NCBI GenBank assembly: GCA_030407315.1
Contig: JALQPE010000268.1
Location: 1-64,000, forward strand
Source of the DNA: Asparagopsis taxiformis
Lineage: Eukaryota; Rhodophyta; Florideophyceae; Bonnemaisoniales; Bonnemaisoniaceae
Direction: 5' to 3'
Length of the DNA: 64,000 nt
Both the position numbers and the translations under genes were made by a program. Shown here one piece after another: positions 1 to 10,776 of the stretch. The notes beneath the pieces were generated by a model. The model saw nothing but the letters and a program-made list of their open reading frames with translations. It was not told where the DNA came from and did no database searches. Position 1 is the first letter of the stretch, and each line of letters starts with the position of its first letter.

Positions 1-2004
1 CATGCGAGTACCCTCCAGCTGTTCCCAGCTACCACACCATTGGATGACGTTGCAATTGACCTCCTCGGTCCTCTACCTCGTACCAAGAAAGGTAACGTGC
101 ACCTACTGGTGATTTCGTGTCGCTTTACAAAGCTAACCCAGGTAGTTCCGCTGCGAAGCATTACGGCTTACCATGTGGCAGTAGCCTTTTGTACCCATTG
201 GGTGTTTAAGTATGGTCCTCCACGGACATTACTATCCGATAACGGTCCGCAATTTGCGTCGAAGTTCTTCCAGGCTGTCTGCCTCCAGTTAGGAACGAAG
301 AACGTCTTCACGACGGCATACCATCCCCAGACAAATGGGCAAGTCGAACGGTATAACCGTACTCTATTGAGCATGCTACGTAATTACGTCAATGATAACC
401 AGGACGACTGGGACGTCTACGCATCAGCGTTAACCTATGCGTACAACACGCACGTGCATCGCACAACGGGAACTACACCCTTCGACCTCATCCTAAGCCG
501 ACCTCCACCGCCATATGCGACACACCATTCGGTGAAAAGGAGGGCAACGCCAGACGCGTTCACGAAGCAAGACTTCTTACGCCGTATTACGGATACCATT
601 GACATGGCAGGTAAACGCCTTCACAGCGCGCAAGCACGCTACAAGCGTAACTTCGACCGGTCAATCCGGAAGTCTAAACGACTCATCACTACCGATGATT
701 ACGTTTATCTGGATAATCCAGAAGTCCGTGAACGGAACAAGCTAACTCCAATAGCTCAAGGTCCCTATAGGGTTATCCGTGCCGGACGGCGAACGGTTTA
801 CATCGACCGCGATGGTATCACCGAAAAGGTTAGTCTCGATAGAGTTGCACTCGCTCCGCGACCAACCGAGGAACCAACCTTGCCACCTCGGCTACATGCC
901 GCTAACGCACAAGCGTCACCATCAGGTGCAGATGCCCTCGCGCCAAATACACAATCACGCCAACCGACGGGCGACGGCCAACAGAACGCACAAAGCGAAT
1001 CACTTCCGCCAACTCCTAATCAGGAATACCCCTTCAGGGATCAACCATCGTCCCCACGACAACCTACAATTAGGATAACACCGGGAAGTAGTGGTTTGGG
1101 ACAAACCACCCTTCAGGAGGGGGCCCCCGACGCTGTGCGCGTAAGCAAAAATTTTGCAACTCCCTCTCGGGATGAACATTGTAGTCTTTCACCCTTCGGT
1201 AACTCACCCACAATTGGGAACGACGCACACGACCCAAGTCGTTCACCCACCCAGCCGGTAACTACCAACCGCAATCGCACACAATTGCGAAGAGGCCAAC
1301 AAAGGCGCCATGACAACGCTGCCAATGCAGACCAAGACCAAGACGTCAACCCAGACCGGGCTCATACATCGCACAAGCGAACGTTGCGACAAGACACGAC
1401 AAATGTCGACGCTGCTGAAGCCGCCCGAAGACGTTCAAACCGCACAATTGCGACGAGAGGACAACCATCCAGGTCATGCGTGCAGACGCCGAGTTCCCCT
1501 CAACGGGACGCGAACCCTCCATCGGGAGCCGAACTTCGCATAGCGAACCAAGCAAGTCAGGCACCCGCCCATTTGGCAAAACCCAAACCGGGTCGACAAA
1601 CTCGCTCAAGTGCGAAGAAGATAGCCACGGCAAACCCCGTAAGGTCTTTGGAAGCCACCCCCAATGGGGAACAAGAGAAAGCGCCACAGGGCACGCAGCC
1701 GAACTCGGAACGAGTAGCTCTCCCTGAAGGGACGAACCAAACCCCAGAGGGAAGTAGCGACGCCGAACGCGCAACCTCAGAGGAGGAATATCCCATCGAT
1801 GATCTCATCGATTACGTCACTGACGACGATGGGGAACAATGGTTCCTTGTGAAATGGTATGGCTACCGCAAGCCGACATGGACGCAACGCGCGAACGTCC
1901 CCCCTGAATGGGCATCAAGGTACTTCCGTCGAAGACAACACCGCGAAGGTGACCGGCAACCACGCCGAGCGCGCACGCGCAAACCCGAGAGAGGGAAGAA
2001 GTAG
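1..2004 (+). CDS. A1 pol C-terminus: integrase core plus chromodomain (partial)
   Basis: This is the C-terminal part of a Ty3/gypsy polyprotein. It inserts retroelement cDNA into chromatin. The frame is open to base 1, so the true start lies outside; a TTG at 40 is internal. The catalytic triad is visible: Asp in the segment IDLLGPL (about base 58), Asp in LLSDNG (about 238) and Glu in GQVERYN (about 346), with 35 residues between the last two, the family spacing. A long Pro/Ser/Gln/Arg-rich linker follows (about 870-1770). The protein ends in a chromodomain (about 1780-1930, with FLVKWYGYRKPTW), which in chromoviruses directs integration to marked chromatin. The zinc-binding HHCC domain is off the window. 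It ends at TAG 2002-2004, tail to tail with the antisense gene. Confidence 0.93.
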   Translation, partial: HASTLQLFPATTPLDDVAIDLLGPLPRTKKGNVHLLVISCRFTKLTQVVPLRSITAYHVAVAFCTHWVFKYGPPRTLLSDNGPQFASKFFQAVCLQLGTKNVFTTAYHPQTNGQVERYNRTLLSMLRNYVNDNQDDWDVYASALTYAYNTHVHRTTGTTPFDLILSRPPPPYATHHSVKRRATPDAFTKQDFLRRITDTIDMAGKRLHSAQARYKRNFDRSIRKSKRLITTDDYVYLDNPEVRERNKLTPIAQGPYRVIRAGRRTVYIDRDGITEKVSLDRVALAPRPTEEPTLPPRLHAANAQASPSGADALAPNTQSRQPTGDGQQNAQSESLPPTPNQEYPFRDQPSSPRQPTIRITPGSSGLGQTTLQEGAPDAVRVSKNFATPSRDEHCSLSPFGNSPTIGNDAHDPSRSPTQPVTTNRNRTQLRRGQQRRHDNAANADQDQDVNPDRAHTSHKRTLRQDTTNVDAAEAARRRSNRTIATRGQPSRSCVQTPSSPQRDANPPSGAELRIANQASQAPAHLAKPKPGRQTRSSAKKIATANPVRSLEATPNGEQEKAPQGTQPNSERVALPEGTNQTPEGSSDAERATSEEEYPIDDLIDYVTDDDGEQWFLVKWYGYRKPTWTQRANVPPEWASRYFRRRQHREGDRQPRRARTRKPERGKK

Positions 2005-2308
2005 AGTAACCCAACAGGGATAAGAACCGAACAAGGTACCCACTGGGTGGAGCTACCAAACCTCGAGGGGTCAAGCCAAAAAGGGCGCACTTTATCACCG
2101 CCAACCGGAGCCACTGTGGAAATTTAGATTTCAGGAAAGAAAAAATTGGCCAATAGGGGTTCAACAAACAAGTTCACACGTCATCGTGATGATGCATCTT
2201 TAATGTACCTCAGAGGTGCCTCAGGACTACCTGATGAACAATGGCGCAACGCAAAAGCGTGTTCAAACTACCGTTAGAGGTTATTCTCCCAAAGGCAATT
2301 GCCAGTCC
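2005..2308. other. Convergent spacer between A1 pol and the antisense gene
   Basis: About 300 bp separate the stop of pol from the stop of the opposing gene. The block is conserved in A2 (58484-58790) and in A3 (27525-27791), including the stretch around CTCAGAGGTGCCTCAGG. It probably holds the 3' ends of both transcripts. On the antisense-gene strand an ATTAAA-type polyadenylation hexamer can be read near 2202. No other gene is visible. Confidence 0.5.
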
Positions 2309-5300
2309 TTAGCGACGATAATGGCTAGAAGGCCGAGGCCGATGAGAGGCAGACGGTGCCGTAGGGGCAGGAGCGCGTACATTCGTCGAAGGACGAGGAT
2401 GGCGGGGTGCAACCCTTGCGAAGGTAGGATTACGACGCAAACCGCGTTGCGGAACTGCACTAGAACCCCGACGACGGGCAGGCACAGGGCCATGCGAAGA
2501 CGCAACCGCAGAGGCGGATAACCCAACTGCTGGGATGGACGCGGGAGGCGGAGAAACATCTGGCGACTCAGGCGACCCCAACCGGGCATCTAGACGCGCA
2601 AGCAGAGGATTACTAGCATCCGCAGCACCCACGGGGGAATGAAGACGAGTACGCACGTTGCGTTCGGGAAGACCCTCATCGGGAGATCGAGCGCGACGAC
2701 GCGAGTAACCAGGCTGAACTGCCTCCTCGCCACCCTCTTCGGGAATAACTGCTTGCTACAGTAGACGCCTGGCGTCCTCCAGCTCACCTTCTAATTCCCC
2801 AACCCGGGTTCGCAATTCTGCTGCCTCCAGGCGTGCGGCCTCAACCTCCCTATCCGCTGTGCGGCGACACTCTCGGGCGATGTTACGCTGTTCGCGTCCT
2901 TGTTTATAGCGAGCAGCTAACGTGATGCACGACAATGCGAGTCCATCCAACGCGGATCTTACGATGTAACGCCCATTGGCAGAGGCAAAAATGGAAGCCA
3001 CCGTACCATCCCCGAGATCATCGGCCAACCGCCGCACATGCGGAATCGATAGCAATTCGCGACTCGACAATTCCCCACGTAGGATATCAACAGCAGGAGG
3101 CTGACGCGTGACTACATCATCACCGTTCACGGATGGCTCAGAGCCTTGGTCTGATGTCAGAAGCGCCTCCATGGCGGGACCCACTTGGGAAGAAGGGGCA
3201 GCTGTAGGCTGAGGGGTTGGCGCGGTAGGCGCGACGGTCATCGGGACCTGACTTTCGTACAAGTCATCAGCACCACTGGGTGGTAAGGAAGCAACAGGAG
3301 CGAAGCTCCGTCCTGCGTAAGGTGAACGCCCAGCTGGGCCTCCCGCCTCGGCGGCCGTCCACCACGGACGCGGCACAAATGCCTCGCCAACAGGCTGATA
3401 TTTGTAAGAGTCGGGGTGACCGTCGGAATACCTGTCAGGCTCCACGCCGTAATAGCCATCTTCGGTGAACTCTCCATCTCTGCGATAAGGCGGCAGCTCT
3501 GCGACTGTACCATCTCGATGGTTTAACACGTTAATACGTAACGCCCTCACCGGCAAGTCAACAGTCCTGTAGATAACCACCTTCTCCGGTGCCACTCCCG
3601 TGATGTTGGTACTGACCAATTCCTGCGGGTAATCATCACCCCCAAGGGCCACCTTTAGCAACCGACGCACTACCGAACCAGGTAACTCCCGACTATAGGG
3701 GACCACGTCCGACACCGGAACCTTCGGGATATCGTACCAAGTACTGCTCACCCTATTGAGGAGTTCCTCCGCCATCACCGGCACAAAACCCCGCGTCTCG
3801 GCGGTACGAGCCAACTCGATCCCTATAAGGATATCCCTCTCCAACTCGAGGTACGATCGGAACCTGTCCATCCGCCATTCGGGCGCGTCGCGAAGAGCGG
3901 AATTATGGAAGTATACCAGCGACGGGGGGTCGGCAACGGGCAAACACATCGGTGGAGATGACTTGCCTTCCCAAGTGGGATCATCCCATAGCGGGTCCAA
4001 AGCTTCCCTAGCTACCTTCATGGGCCTAGTGGCCGGCTCAGCAGAGCTACCATGACGGTGCGCGAACACGCGATAATCGTTCGCCGTCATCTGGCGCCCC
4101 ATCCTTCGGGAAGTAACCCTAGCGTGCAAACGCATATGGTGCTCATAGCTACCCGTATCGGGACGTGGAGGATACGCAAACCAGCGAGACCGAATCATCG
4201 GCATGTCCGCTATGGAGCCTTGGTACGATCCTTCTTGGAACAAGCGGCGATTCATACGTTCGACGTAGAGCGCATCTCCGGGATGGAGCAGGAAAGTCCT
4301 GTCGCTGCATAGCGTATGGGGGACACGGAAGTGACGCATAGGGCGACTCGAAGGGAGACGGGCGTAAGCCGACCAACATTCGTTTTGAACCTGATGGTTT
4401 TGACCCCGGAGGGAGCTCATGAGAAGCATATCGCGACGTAATTCGCTTCTCGGGCGATCCGTAAAGTCCCTACGAGGGAGTCGCGCAAATGGGTAGTGTT
4501 CCCAAGGAGCGGCGAGCTCACGCCTGAAAGGCAAGGCTTGCGAGTCGAATACCACCAGCTCATCAGCATTTGCTGGGTAGAATTCTCCCATGGAGCGCCA
4601 ATTGGCAGTCGGCTTAGGTGCCCGAGGGGGAGTGTCGTGAGACGGAGCAGCTGGTGCTGAGGCAGACGCAACCGCGTAAGGGTCAACTAGGGCGGTGCCC
4701 GACGGTCTTACGCCTACAGAGGCATCGGCGGCAGCCGCACCAGACCCACTTCGGGTAGCCCTGCCAGTAGAGGCATATGGGTCTAGGACCTTCTCTACAG
4801 GTTGAGCATTAGCCTTCTCGGCTGCAGCCTTCTCGGCTTCTGCCCGAGCAGCCTCGCGGCGCAACTCTTCTTCTCTACGCTTTCGAGCGTCCGCCAGAAT
4901 TTGCTGGTTGCGGCGACCATAGCCCTCATAGGGATTCGCTGACGCGTCATGACCAGAAGAGGTACGAGCCGCCGGGGCGGAAGGACGAGAAGTAATCGGA
5001 CGCGAACTTGGCGAAGGCCTGACATTCGGCTGCCTTGTTGGCCTGGGCGTAGCGCCTCCCTCGGCGACGACTTCTATCACCTCCTCGGTGTCGGCCGGCA
5101 TGGCTCCCCTTGGGGACGGGCCGGTGGCCTTCGATGACCCACCTTCGCGTGACGGCGGATTAACCGATGACGGTTTGACACTTGCCACTGGGGTGGAAGG
5201 CTTCGGGGAAGCAGGCGATTCAGCCGGAACAGAGTCGCGCTCTTGTGCGCTTGCCCTGGTAGGGGGGACCGTCTCTTCGGAACGTGCTTGCGCACTCGCG

Positions 5301-5575
5301 ACCTTGCCATCAGGCGACGCTGGATCAGCGGTGCCTTTGGCGGCAGTCGAACGCGTTCGCGTTTGCGATTGAGCCGCGGTGGCTGACGGCGCGCGTGGCG
5401 CTGAAGTCGACGAAGACTTAGCCGGTGTAGGCGGAACCCCGGTGCGGGAGGAGGAAGCCTGGTGGCGAGTCGTGGGGCGGCGAACGCTGGAGCGTGTGGT
5501 AGGACGGTTGGGCGAACCCATATTGTCTCCTTCCTCTTCAGAGGATTCGAATTGTATCGGAGCTCGAGGGGACAT
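2309..5575 (-). pseudogene. A1 antisense gene (1,088-aa type) with one nonsense codon
   Basis: This minus-strand gene lies between pol and the 3' LTR. Counted from the first ATG (5575) the full frame would give 1,088 residues, the same as the A2 copy at 55217-58483. The frame is also open further upstream, to about 5704. One codon, CAG in A2, is TAG here at 2756-2758. It cuts off the last about 150 residues, and the frame beyond it is otherwise open to 2309. The protein has a Ser/Thr/Pro/Ala-rich N-terminus, a charged Arg/Glu/Ala helix, a conserved central region with many Arg, Pro, Trp and Tyr, and a C-terminal coiled coil rich in Ala, Glu and Arg. I recognise no enzyme domain. The function is unknown. 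Confidence 0.85.
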
Positions 5576-6062
5576 CCTGGAAGCCAGTAGAGGCGATGAC
5601 GGACGTTGATAAAAACCCTGAAGCGGGACGAATGAGCGGCCTATTGGCTTAAGTCTCCGGGAGGGAGCTGCGTTATTCAACCCAGGAAGGGGATCGCGAG
5701 GCAATGGGCCGAATCGGCAAATGCAAGCCTCGAATTGGCACCGCTCGTGCGATCGCGCGGCTAATTATTTAGCAGATGGACGCAAAAACCCTTTGAGGGA
5801 TAATGGAAAGGACGCGAATGCGTGGACGCAGTTGGACACCGAAAGGGTGAATACGCTGTGTTGCGTTAGGATGAGGATGAACCTGAAACAGGTATGAATT
5901 CCAATAGGAAACGGTCGGGCGGAACTCGGGAAGAGTCGAATGGACAACACATTTAGTGTGCACGCGCCGCGCGCGGGAAAATTTTGAATTGCACAATGCA
6001 ACGGCCACAGCCAAAAATTGTAATTTTATTTTGATCAAATTTTGTCGGGACGACAAATCTCT
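5576..6062. other. A1 leader of the antisense gene
   Basis: This stretch lies between the first ATG of the antisense gene and the polypurine tract. It corresponds to 54730-55216 in A2. It should carry the promoter and 5' leader of the antisense gene. On that strand an ATTGG (CCAAT-type) box and an AT-rich stretch with TAAAAAT can be seen. No other gene is evident. Confidence 0.4.
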
Positions 6063-6075
6063 CAGGAGGGGGCCG
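6063..6075 (+). promoter_or_regulatory. Polypurine tract of A1
   Basis: A purine-rich run (CAGGAGGGGGCCG) lies directly before the TG that opens the LTR. This is the expected position for the plus-strand primer of reverse transcription. The same tract borders the LTR in A2 (54717-54729, inverted). Confidence 0.75.
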
Positions 6076-6758
6076 TGTCGTACCGCCTGGCGGTCCTCGC
6101 TGATCGAGCCGTGTCGCTTCCCTATTGGGTACCCACTTACGGGATGTGCCAATCAGAAGGCACCAGCCAACTGGCGTGTTTCCTATACTTAGGACCAGCT
6201 ATGGCTGACAAATAACCCCACCCGGGCCTATCGGCCCCGGCCAAGACCCCACAAGGGGCAAATTTTAACTTAGGCTAATCAGCCATACATTACAATGTAA
6301 GCCTATTGGCAATGACCTCGCGGGTAGGCGAGCGCCAGTAATTGGGTTCTGATTGGTCACTAACTGGATATTTATTCCTAACCACTAACCCTAGCTTACA
6401 GTAGACTTAGTATAAAACTGTCACTGGAATAGCCAGTAGGCACGGTTTCTAGAGTAACGTAAACTCAAGTGGAATTACGACCCACAGGAACAGTGTTCGC
6501 ATACCTATTGTTCAACCCCTCTCCGGGAAAACCTTAGGGTTAGCCAACAGCTCGACGGATTACGTCATCTTGCTCCATTAATACGCACCTCGCGTGAGCG
6601 CTATAATCGCACAACCCCCTCCGGGTAGCGATCCCTTCTCTCTCACGAGACTACCCGCCGGGTACCTATAAGGTTCATCTGCTCTACCGCTTCCTCTACC
6701 GAGGCTCGGGACACCTGTTGGGTGGTTTGCCGCTCTAGCGGATTTTCTACCTGCTACA
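6076..6758 (+). repeat. 3' LTR of A1 (683 bp)
   Basis: The LTR starts TGTCG after the polypurine tract and ends CTACA, giving the usual TG...CA. It matches the inverted LTRs at 24928-25612 and 54031-54716 along its length. A TATAAAA box at 6411-6417 sits near mid-LTR and is kept in the other two copies, so transcription probably starts about 30 bp further on. The right flank is CGTAG, which a target-site duplication should repeat at the unseen left end. Confidence 0.9.
6411..6417 (+). promoter_or_regulatory. TATA box in the A1 LTR
   Basis: TATAAAA lies about 335 bp into the LTR. It is conserved as TTTTATA on the plus strand in the inverted LTRs at 25269-25275 and 54374-54380. Its position fits the promoter of the genomic transcript. 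Confidence 0.55.
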
Positions 6759-9048
6759 CGTAGGCCACGTCGGCTCTAGCATCGTGTTGCTTCGTAAACT
6801 TCGTCTTGTTCCTTTGCGTAATCGCATGGCTCCGTTGAGCTTCGTAATTTGCGTTTGGCAGGTCGTCTGCAGCGGGGGAGGGGTTAGCGTTAAGCCCCTC
6901 CCCACAATTTTTTTGTTGTGGCGTCTTCCCCGTCGGGTGTCGTAAGGCTTACGTAGCCCGTGCTTCGAGTTCGCGGCGGCGCGTGCCAGTTGGCGTGTTC
7001 GTAACACACGCAATTATTCGGCAAAGCGGCGGCGCGTAGCGGAGGCTTTTCACTGCGAGTGGTACGTTAACCTCGATCGTAGAGCCCGTTGGCGTGCGTA
7101 TCATTTAGTAACTAACTCAGAAATCGTTTCCGCCGTCGTTTCTCGTCCGGATAACCCCGTCGGGTGTCGAATTTCGTTGAGCATTCGAGCTCTTTGGCAC
7201 GTAGCACGTCGGTGCCAATTTTAATTTGCTCCGATGAGCTTGGCGAAAATTCGCTAAGCGTCAGGCCGCCTCACGCGTGAGTTGGCTTGACGTTTCACGC
7301 CGTTGCGTGTACGCGGCAGTGCGTCGTGGCGCGTCGCGGTTCCGTTGACAACGTCTTTGCCGGCGGGCTTGGCTTTTTGTATAGCCGTTGACGTCATTAG
7401 CGCCTTCGCGCTTCACGTTCCCGCGGCTTCACGTTAGCCAGTGGCGTTATCATTTTGTAACTATCTCGGAAATCGTTTCCGCCGTCGTTCCTCGTGCGGA
7501 TAACCCCGTCGGGTGTCGAATTCCGTTGAGCATTCGAGCTCTTTAGCGCGTAGCACGTCGGTGCCAATTTTAATTTGCTCCGATGAGCTTGGTGGAAAAT
7601 TCGTCGAACGTCAGACCGACGCGCGCGTGAGTCGGTTTGACGTCCTACGCCGTGGCGTGTACGCAGCAATTCGTCGCAGTACGTTGCGGCTTCGCTGACG
7701 ACGTGGTTGCCGGCGGGCTTGGCTTTTCGTATAGCCGTTGACGTCATTAGCGCCGTCGCGCTTCACGTTCCCGCGGCTTCACGTTAGCCAGTGGCGTTAT
7801 CGTTGCGCTAGTCCGCTTCGTGTGGTGGCGTCGTTCGCCGCGGCGTCCGAGGAGCGTTTCGTTAGCTCATTCGTTATGTGGTGCGACGTGCACCTGGGCA
7901 TACGTAATGCTCGCCCTCTACGCCGTTGCGTAATTTCGTTCATTTGACTTGCGAACCCGACGGGGACGCGACTGACGAAGTCGTTTCGCATGCCCGCGGG
8001 CGTTTGAGGCTGTTACGTGAGCCAGTTTTTCGTCGGCTCGTCGCCTTCGGCTGCGCCGTTTCACGTTGGCTACCAGCTTGTACGCCGTCGCGTATTCGTA
8101 TTTCGTTTCGTGCGTTCGGCCCGTTGGCGTGCGTCGTTATCGTTAGCGACGTCCGCGTACGCGCTCGTATCCTGGCCGACGTGGCCGGTGGCGCGTGCGC
8201 CTTCGAATGCGTACGAGGTTGAAGCTTCGTTAGCTTTTACGGTTGCGACGCGGACGTGCGCGTCTTAGTCTTCGTGACAGTACGTGGTCAACCCCTTTCG
8301 GGTTCACTCGTGCGTTTCGTGCGCTGAGACCCGTTGGTCTAATTCGTCGGCTAACGTATAGCTTCGTTCCGCTTCGTGCGGGGAGTTTCGTGATGAAGCC
8401 GTTGCCATCTTCGTTGGGGACGCGTCCGTCCTACGTCGTTTCTCCGCCTTCCGGCGTCACGTTGCCGTTAGCTCGCGAGCTGTTTGGCGTTGACCTCGTT
8501 GGTCGATGCGACTCGTTGTCAGCGGCTGTCCACGGGGACGTACGATGGCTCACGTGACATGCCAAAATTGCGAAATTTTCGGGGCACGCGTGTCCCGAGA
8601 TTTGGCCGGATTATCGCACTGTAATCGGCCCGATTTTTCGTACCGTGCGTCCATGGCCCGCTGGCCCACGTATAATTTTTCGCGCGAAAAATCTGACGTG
8701 TTGTCCGTCCGTGGCCCGTGGTGTCGTCACCTTTTCCCGTGGGACGGTCAACACTGTCGAGCCAGTCGTGGCTCTTCACATCGTGTGAATCGTCCGCGCG
8801 TGGACTCGTCGTCCAATCTTTCGTTGGCGCTCGTGCCTCCACCAACGTATGGTGTCGAAAACGAAAAGAGCGACGGCTCTAGCACGCATCGCGCCCCCCC
8901 AACGCAAGGGTGGACGTCCCGGCCACTCGTTGTGCCTTCGCTTCTCGTTCGTGCGGCTCGTCGCCTTCGTTTGTTGCATCGTGCAACGTCGCGCACGCGT
9001 GCGCTTAACCCGACGCTCGTGTGCGTTTTCGGGGGCCGTCGTGGCCTT
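6759..9048 (-). other. B1 3' non-coding region
   Basis: About 2.3 kb between the stop of integrase and the A1 insertion. The sequence is rich in CGT and ACGT like the B genes, which supports membership of B1. It holds a 349-bp tandem repeat (listed separately). Open frames here are short, GC-driven and without recognisable domains, so I call no gene. Confidence 0.6.
7093..7790. repeat. Two tandem copies of a 349-bp unit
   Basis: The landmark AAATCGTTTCCGCCGTCGTT occurs at 7121 and again at 7470, with matching sequence throughout. Both units contain CATTCGAGCTCTTT and TTAATTTGCTCCGATGAGC. Divergence is modest. The unit lies in the 3' non-coding region of B1. Its role is unknown; tandem units in retroelement UTRs often vary in copy number. 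Confidence 0.85.
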
Positions 9049-10776
9049 TCACGTTGTTGCTCGTCGCACGCGTGCGAAGTATCGAGAGACGCTCTCTTCA
9101 GATACGTTCCGGCGGGGTTCCCACGTAGGGTTACGATACCCGACCCACTTCACGAGGAAGTCTAGGGTGCCGTCATCGTTTACGCGATGGTTCAGTAGAT
9201 CGTCTACTACATACGCCGGACCGTCGCGGTTCTTGTCGAGGTCTGCCTCGGTGGCATCGTATGGCTCCGGCGGGGGCGCGTTCGCCGGCGTTGGCGCGTA
9301 CGCAACGCGGTCCGAGTTGACACGTTCAACTACGTCTCCTCGTTGGATGACGAACGTTCGTACGTCGTTACGTAGTACGCGGAACGGTCCCAACGCGTGG
9401 TTGCCGAGCTTCGTGCCCTTCGTGGTCCCGTCCGTCGGGTCGATGAATACGTATTCTCCCGCGCGGATGTTTCGATTCGAGACACGGACTCGCTTGTCGA
9501 AATTTCGTTTATAACGTGCCTGCGCGGCCTTCAGCGTTCGATACGCGTTATCCATCGTTGTGGCGAGCTCACGAACGTAAGTGGCTCGCCCTCCCCCGTC
9601 GGGTAGTTCGCGGTTCGTTACCGACGTGTGTAGCGCCAACGGTGGCGGTGGATTCGTGAGAATCAAATCGAAGGGCGTCGTGCCCGTGCTCGAATGCACA
9701 TGCGTATTGTACGCAAACGTTAACGCCGATGCGTATCGATCCCAGTCGTTCTGGTTTTCGTTCACGTAATTGCGCAGCATCGCCAGGATCGTCCTGTTGT
9801 AGCGCTCCACCTGCCCGTTCGTTTGGGGGTGGTACGTCGACGTAAAGACGTTCGTCACGCCGATTTCGTTGCAGACGCGCTGGAAAAACTTAGCAGCGAA
9901 CTGCTTTCCGTTATCGCTTATGAGCGTCCGTGGGGGTCCATACGAGAAGACCCACGCGTTGACGAACGCGCTCGCCACGTTGGCGGAATCGATATTTCGT
10001 AGAGGTACGACTCTAGTCAGCTTCGTGAAGCGGTCCGTTATTACGGGGATAAATCGGTTACCACGCGTGGTCTTCGTAAGCGGACCTAGTATGTCGATAC
10101 ATAGGTCTCGCAACGGCTCAGTAGCCGGAAATAAACGTAACGGGTTCGTCCGTTTGCGAAGCTTCACGCGGTTCTTCGCACATCCAACGCAGTTTCGTAC
10201 CGTTGCGTGGATGTCGGCGGCCATCGCGGGCCAGTAGTACGTCTTCCGTAGGGTATAGTACATACGCGTTTGCCCGGGATGTCCAGCGAGGACGTGGTGG
10301 TGCGTTAACTCCAGCAGCCGTGGCCGTAACGAAGCCGGCACAACGATTTGTGTACGTTCCTCATCGTGAGGGTTCCGGCGTCGGAGTAGGCCATCGTGGC
10401 CTTCGAAGAATGCAGCGTCCTGCGTCTCGGACTGTCGTGTCAGTATCGTTTGACAGAACGCGTCCTCGCGTTGAGCTTCGATAAGCTCGCCCCTCGTAAT
10501 GGGAAGCTGAACGTCAGCTGGTGGCACGCGTGCCGAATCGTCTTCGGCAGCGCGCTGTTCGTCGAGGAAATCCGGTTCCTCGTCGAGAACGTCATCGAGC
10601 GTCGCGTCGCGGTTGAACTCGAGTTCATCGTGGCCAGCCGTCGTGGCTGATGTTCGTTCATCACGGGTCTCGTTCGACGGGTCGTCGTGACCCCTGGCAT
10701 TCGTTGCCTTTTTACGTACGGACGTCGTTCGTCCTTGCCCATTTCGTGTGGGTTGTCGCGCGCCGACTGCGAGTCG
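9049..10776 (-). CDS. B1 integrase with chromodomain
   Basis: This frame is open from 10776 to 9049, in a different frame from the RT part, and overlaps it by 65 nt (10776-10712). It begins with a linker rich in Asp and Glu and has no convincing ATG start. Domains in order, counted from a GTG at 10527: HHCC zinc domain (His78 and His83; Cys113 and Cys116), catalytic core with Asp145, Asp205 and Glu241 (35 residues between the last two), then a C-terminal chromodomain with FLVKWVGYRNPTWEP. All catalytic residues are present. It is probably made as part of Gag-Pol by a +1 frameshift inside the overlap, unless the shift is a mutation; B2 is cut before this point, so it cannot decide. Confidence 0.9.
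   Translation of the reverse strand, partial: RLAVGARQPTRNGQGRTTSVRKKATNARGHDDPSNETRDERTSATTAGHDELEFNRDATLDDVLDEEPDFLDEQRAAEDDSARVPPADVQLPITRGELIEAQREDAFCQTILTRQSETQDAAFFEGHDGLLRRRNPHDEERTQIVVPASLRPRLLELTHHHVLAGHPGQTRMYYTLRKTYYWPAMAADIHATVRNCVGCAKNRVKLRKRTNPLRLFPATEPLRDLCIDILGPLTKTTRGNRFIPVITDRFTKLTRVVPLRNIDSANVASAFVNAWVFSYGPPRTLISDNGKQFAAKFFQRVCNEIGVTNVFTSTYHPQTNGQVERYNRTILAMLRNYVNENQNDWDRYASALTFAYNTHVHSSTGTTPFDLILTNPPPPLALHTSVTNRELPDGGGRATYVRELATTMDNAYRTLKAAQARYKRNFDKRVRVSNRNIRAGEYVFIDPTDGTTKGTKLGNHALGPFRVLRNDVRTFVIQRGDVVERVNSDRVAYAPTPANAPPPEPYDATEADLDKNRDGPAYVVDDLLNHRVNDDGTLDFLVKWVGYRNPTWEPRRNVSEESVSRYFARVRRATT

Larger units (their letters stand above)
1..6758 (+). mobile_element. A1: right part of a family A Ty3/gypsy chromovirus
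   Basis: The element runs off the left edge. Visible parts, in order, are the integrase-chromodomain end of pol on the plus strand, a large gene on the minus strand, a polypurine tract and a complete 3' LTR. The same arrangement, inverted, is seen in A2 at 54031-64000, and A1 and A2 are nearly identical where they overlap. The LTR ends at 6758 and the next base starts DNA of family B character, so A1 appears to be inserted in the 3' region of B1. A left LTR and the rest of pol should lie left of the window. Confidence 0.9.

Noticed and set aside
40..42. TTG as the start of the A1 integrase gene
   Set aside because: The same frame is open to base 1 and already encodes the conserved segment before the catalytic Asp, so this codon is internal.
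8506..9165. 219-codon plus-strand frame next to the B1 integrase
   Set aside because: It overlaps the end of integrase on the other strand, has no recognisable domain, and its composition is that of GC-rich reverse-strand noise.
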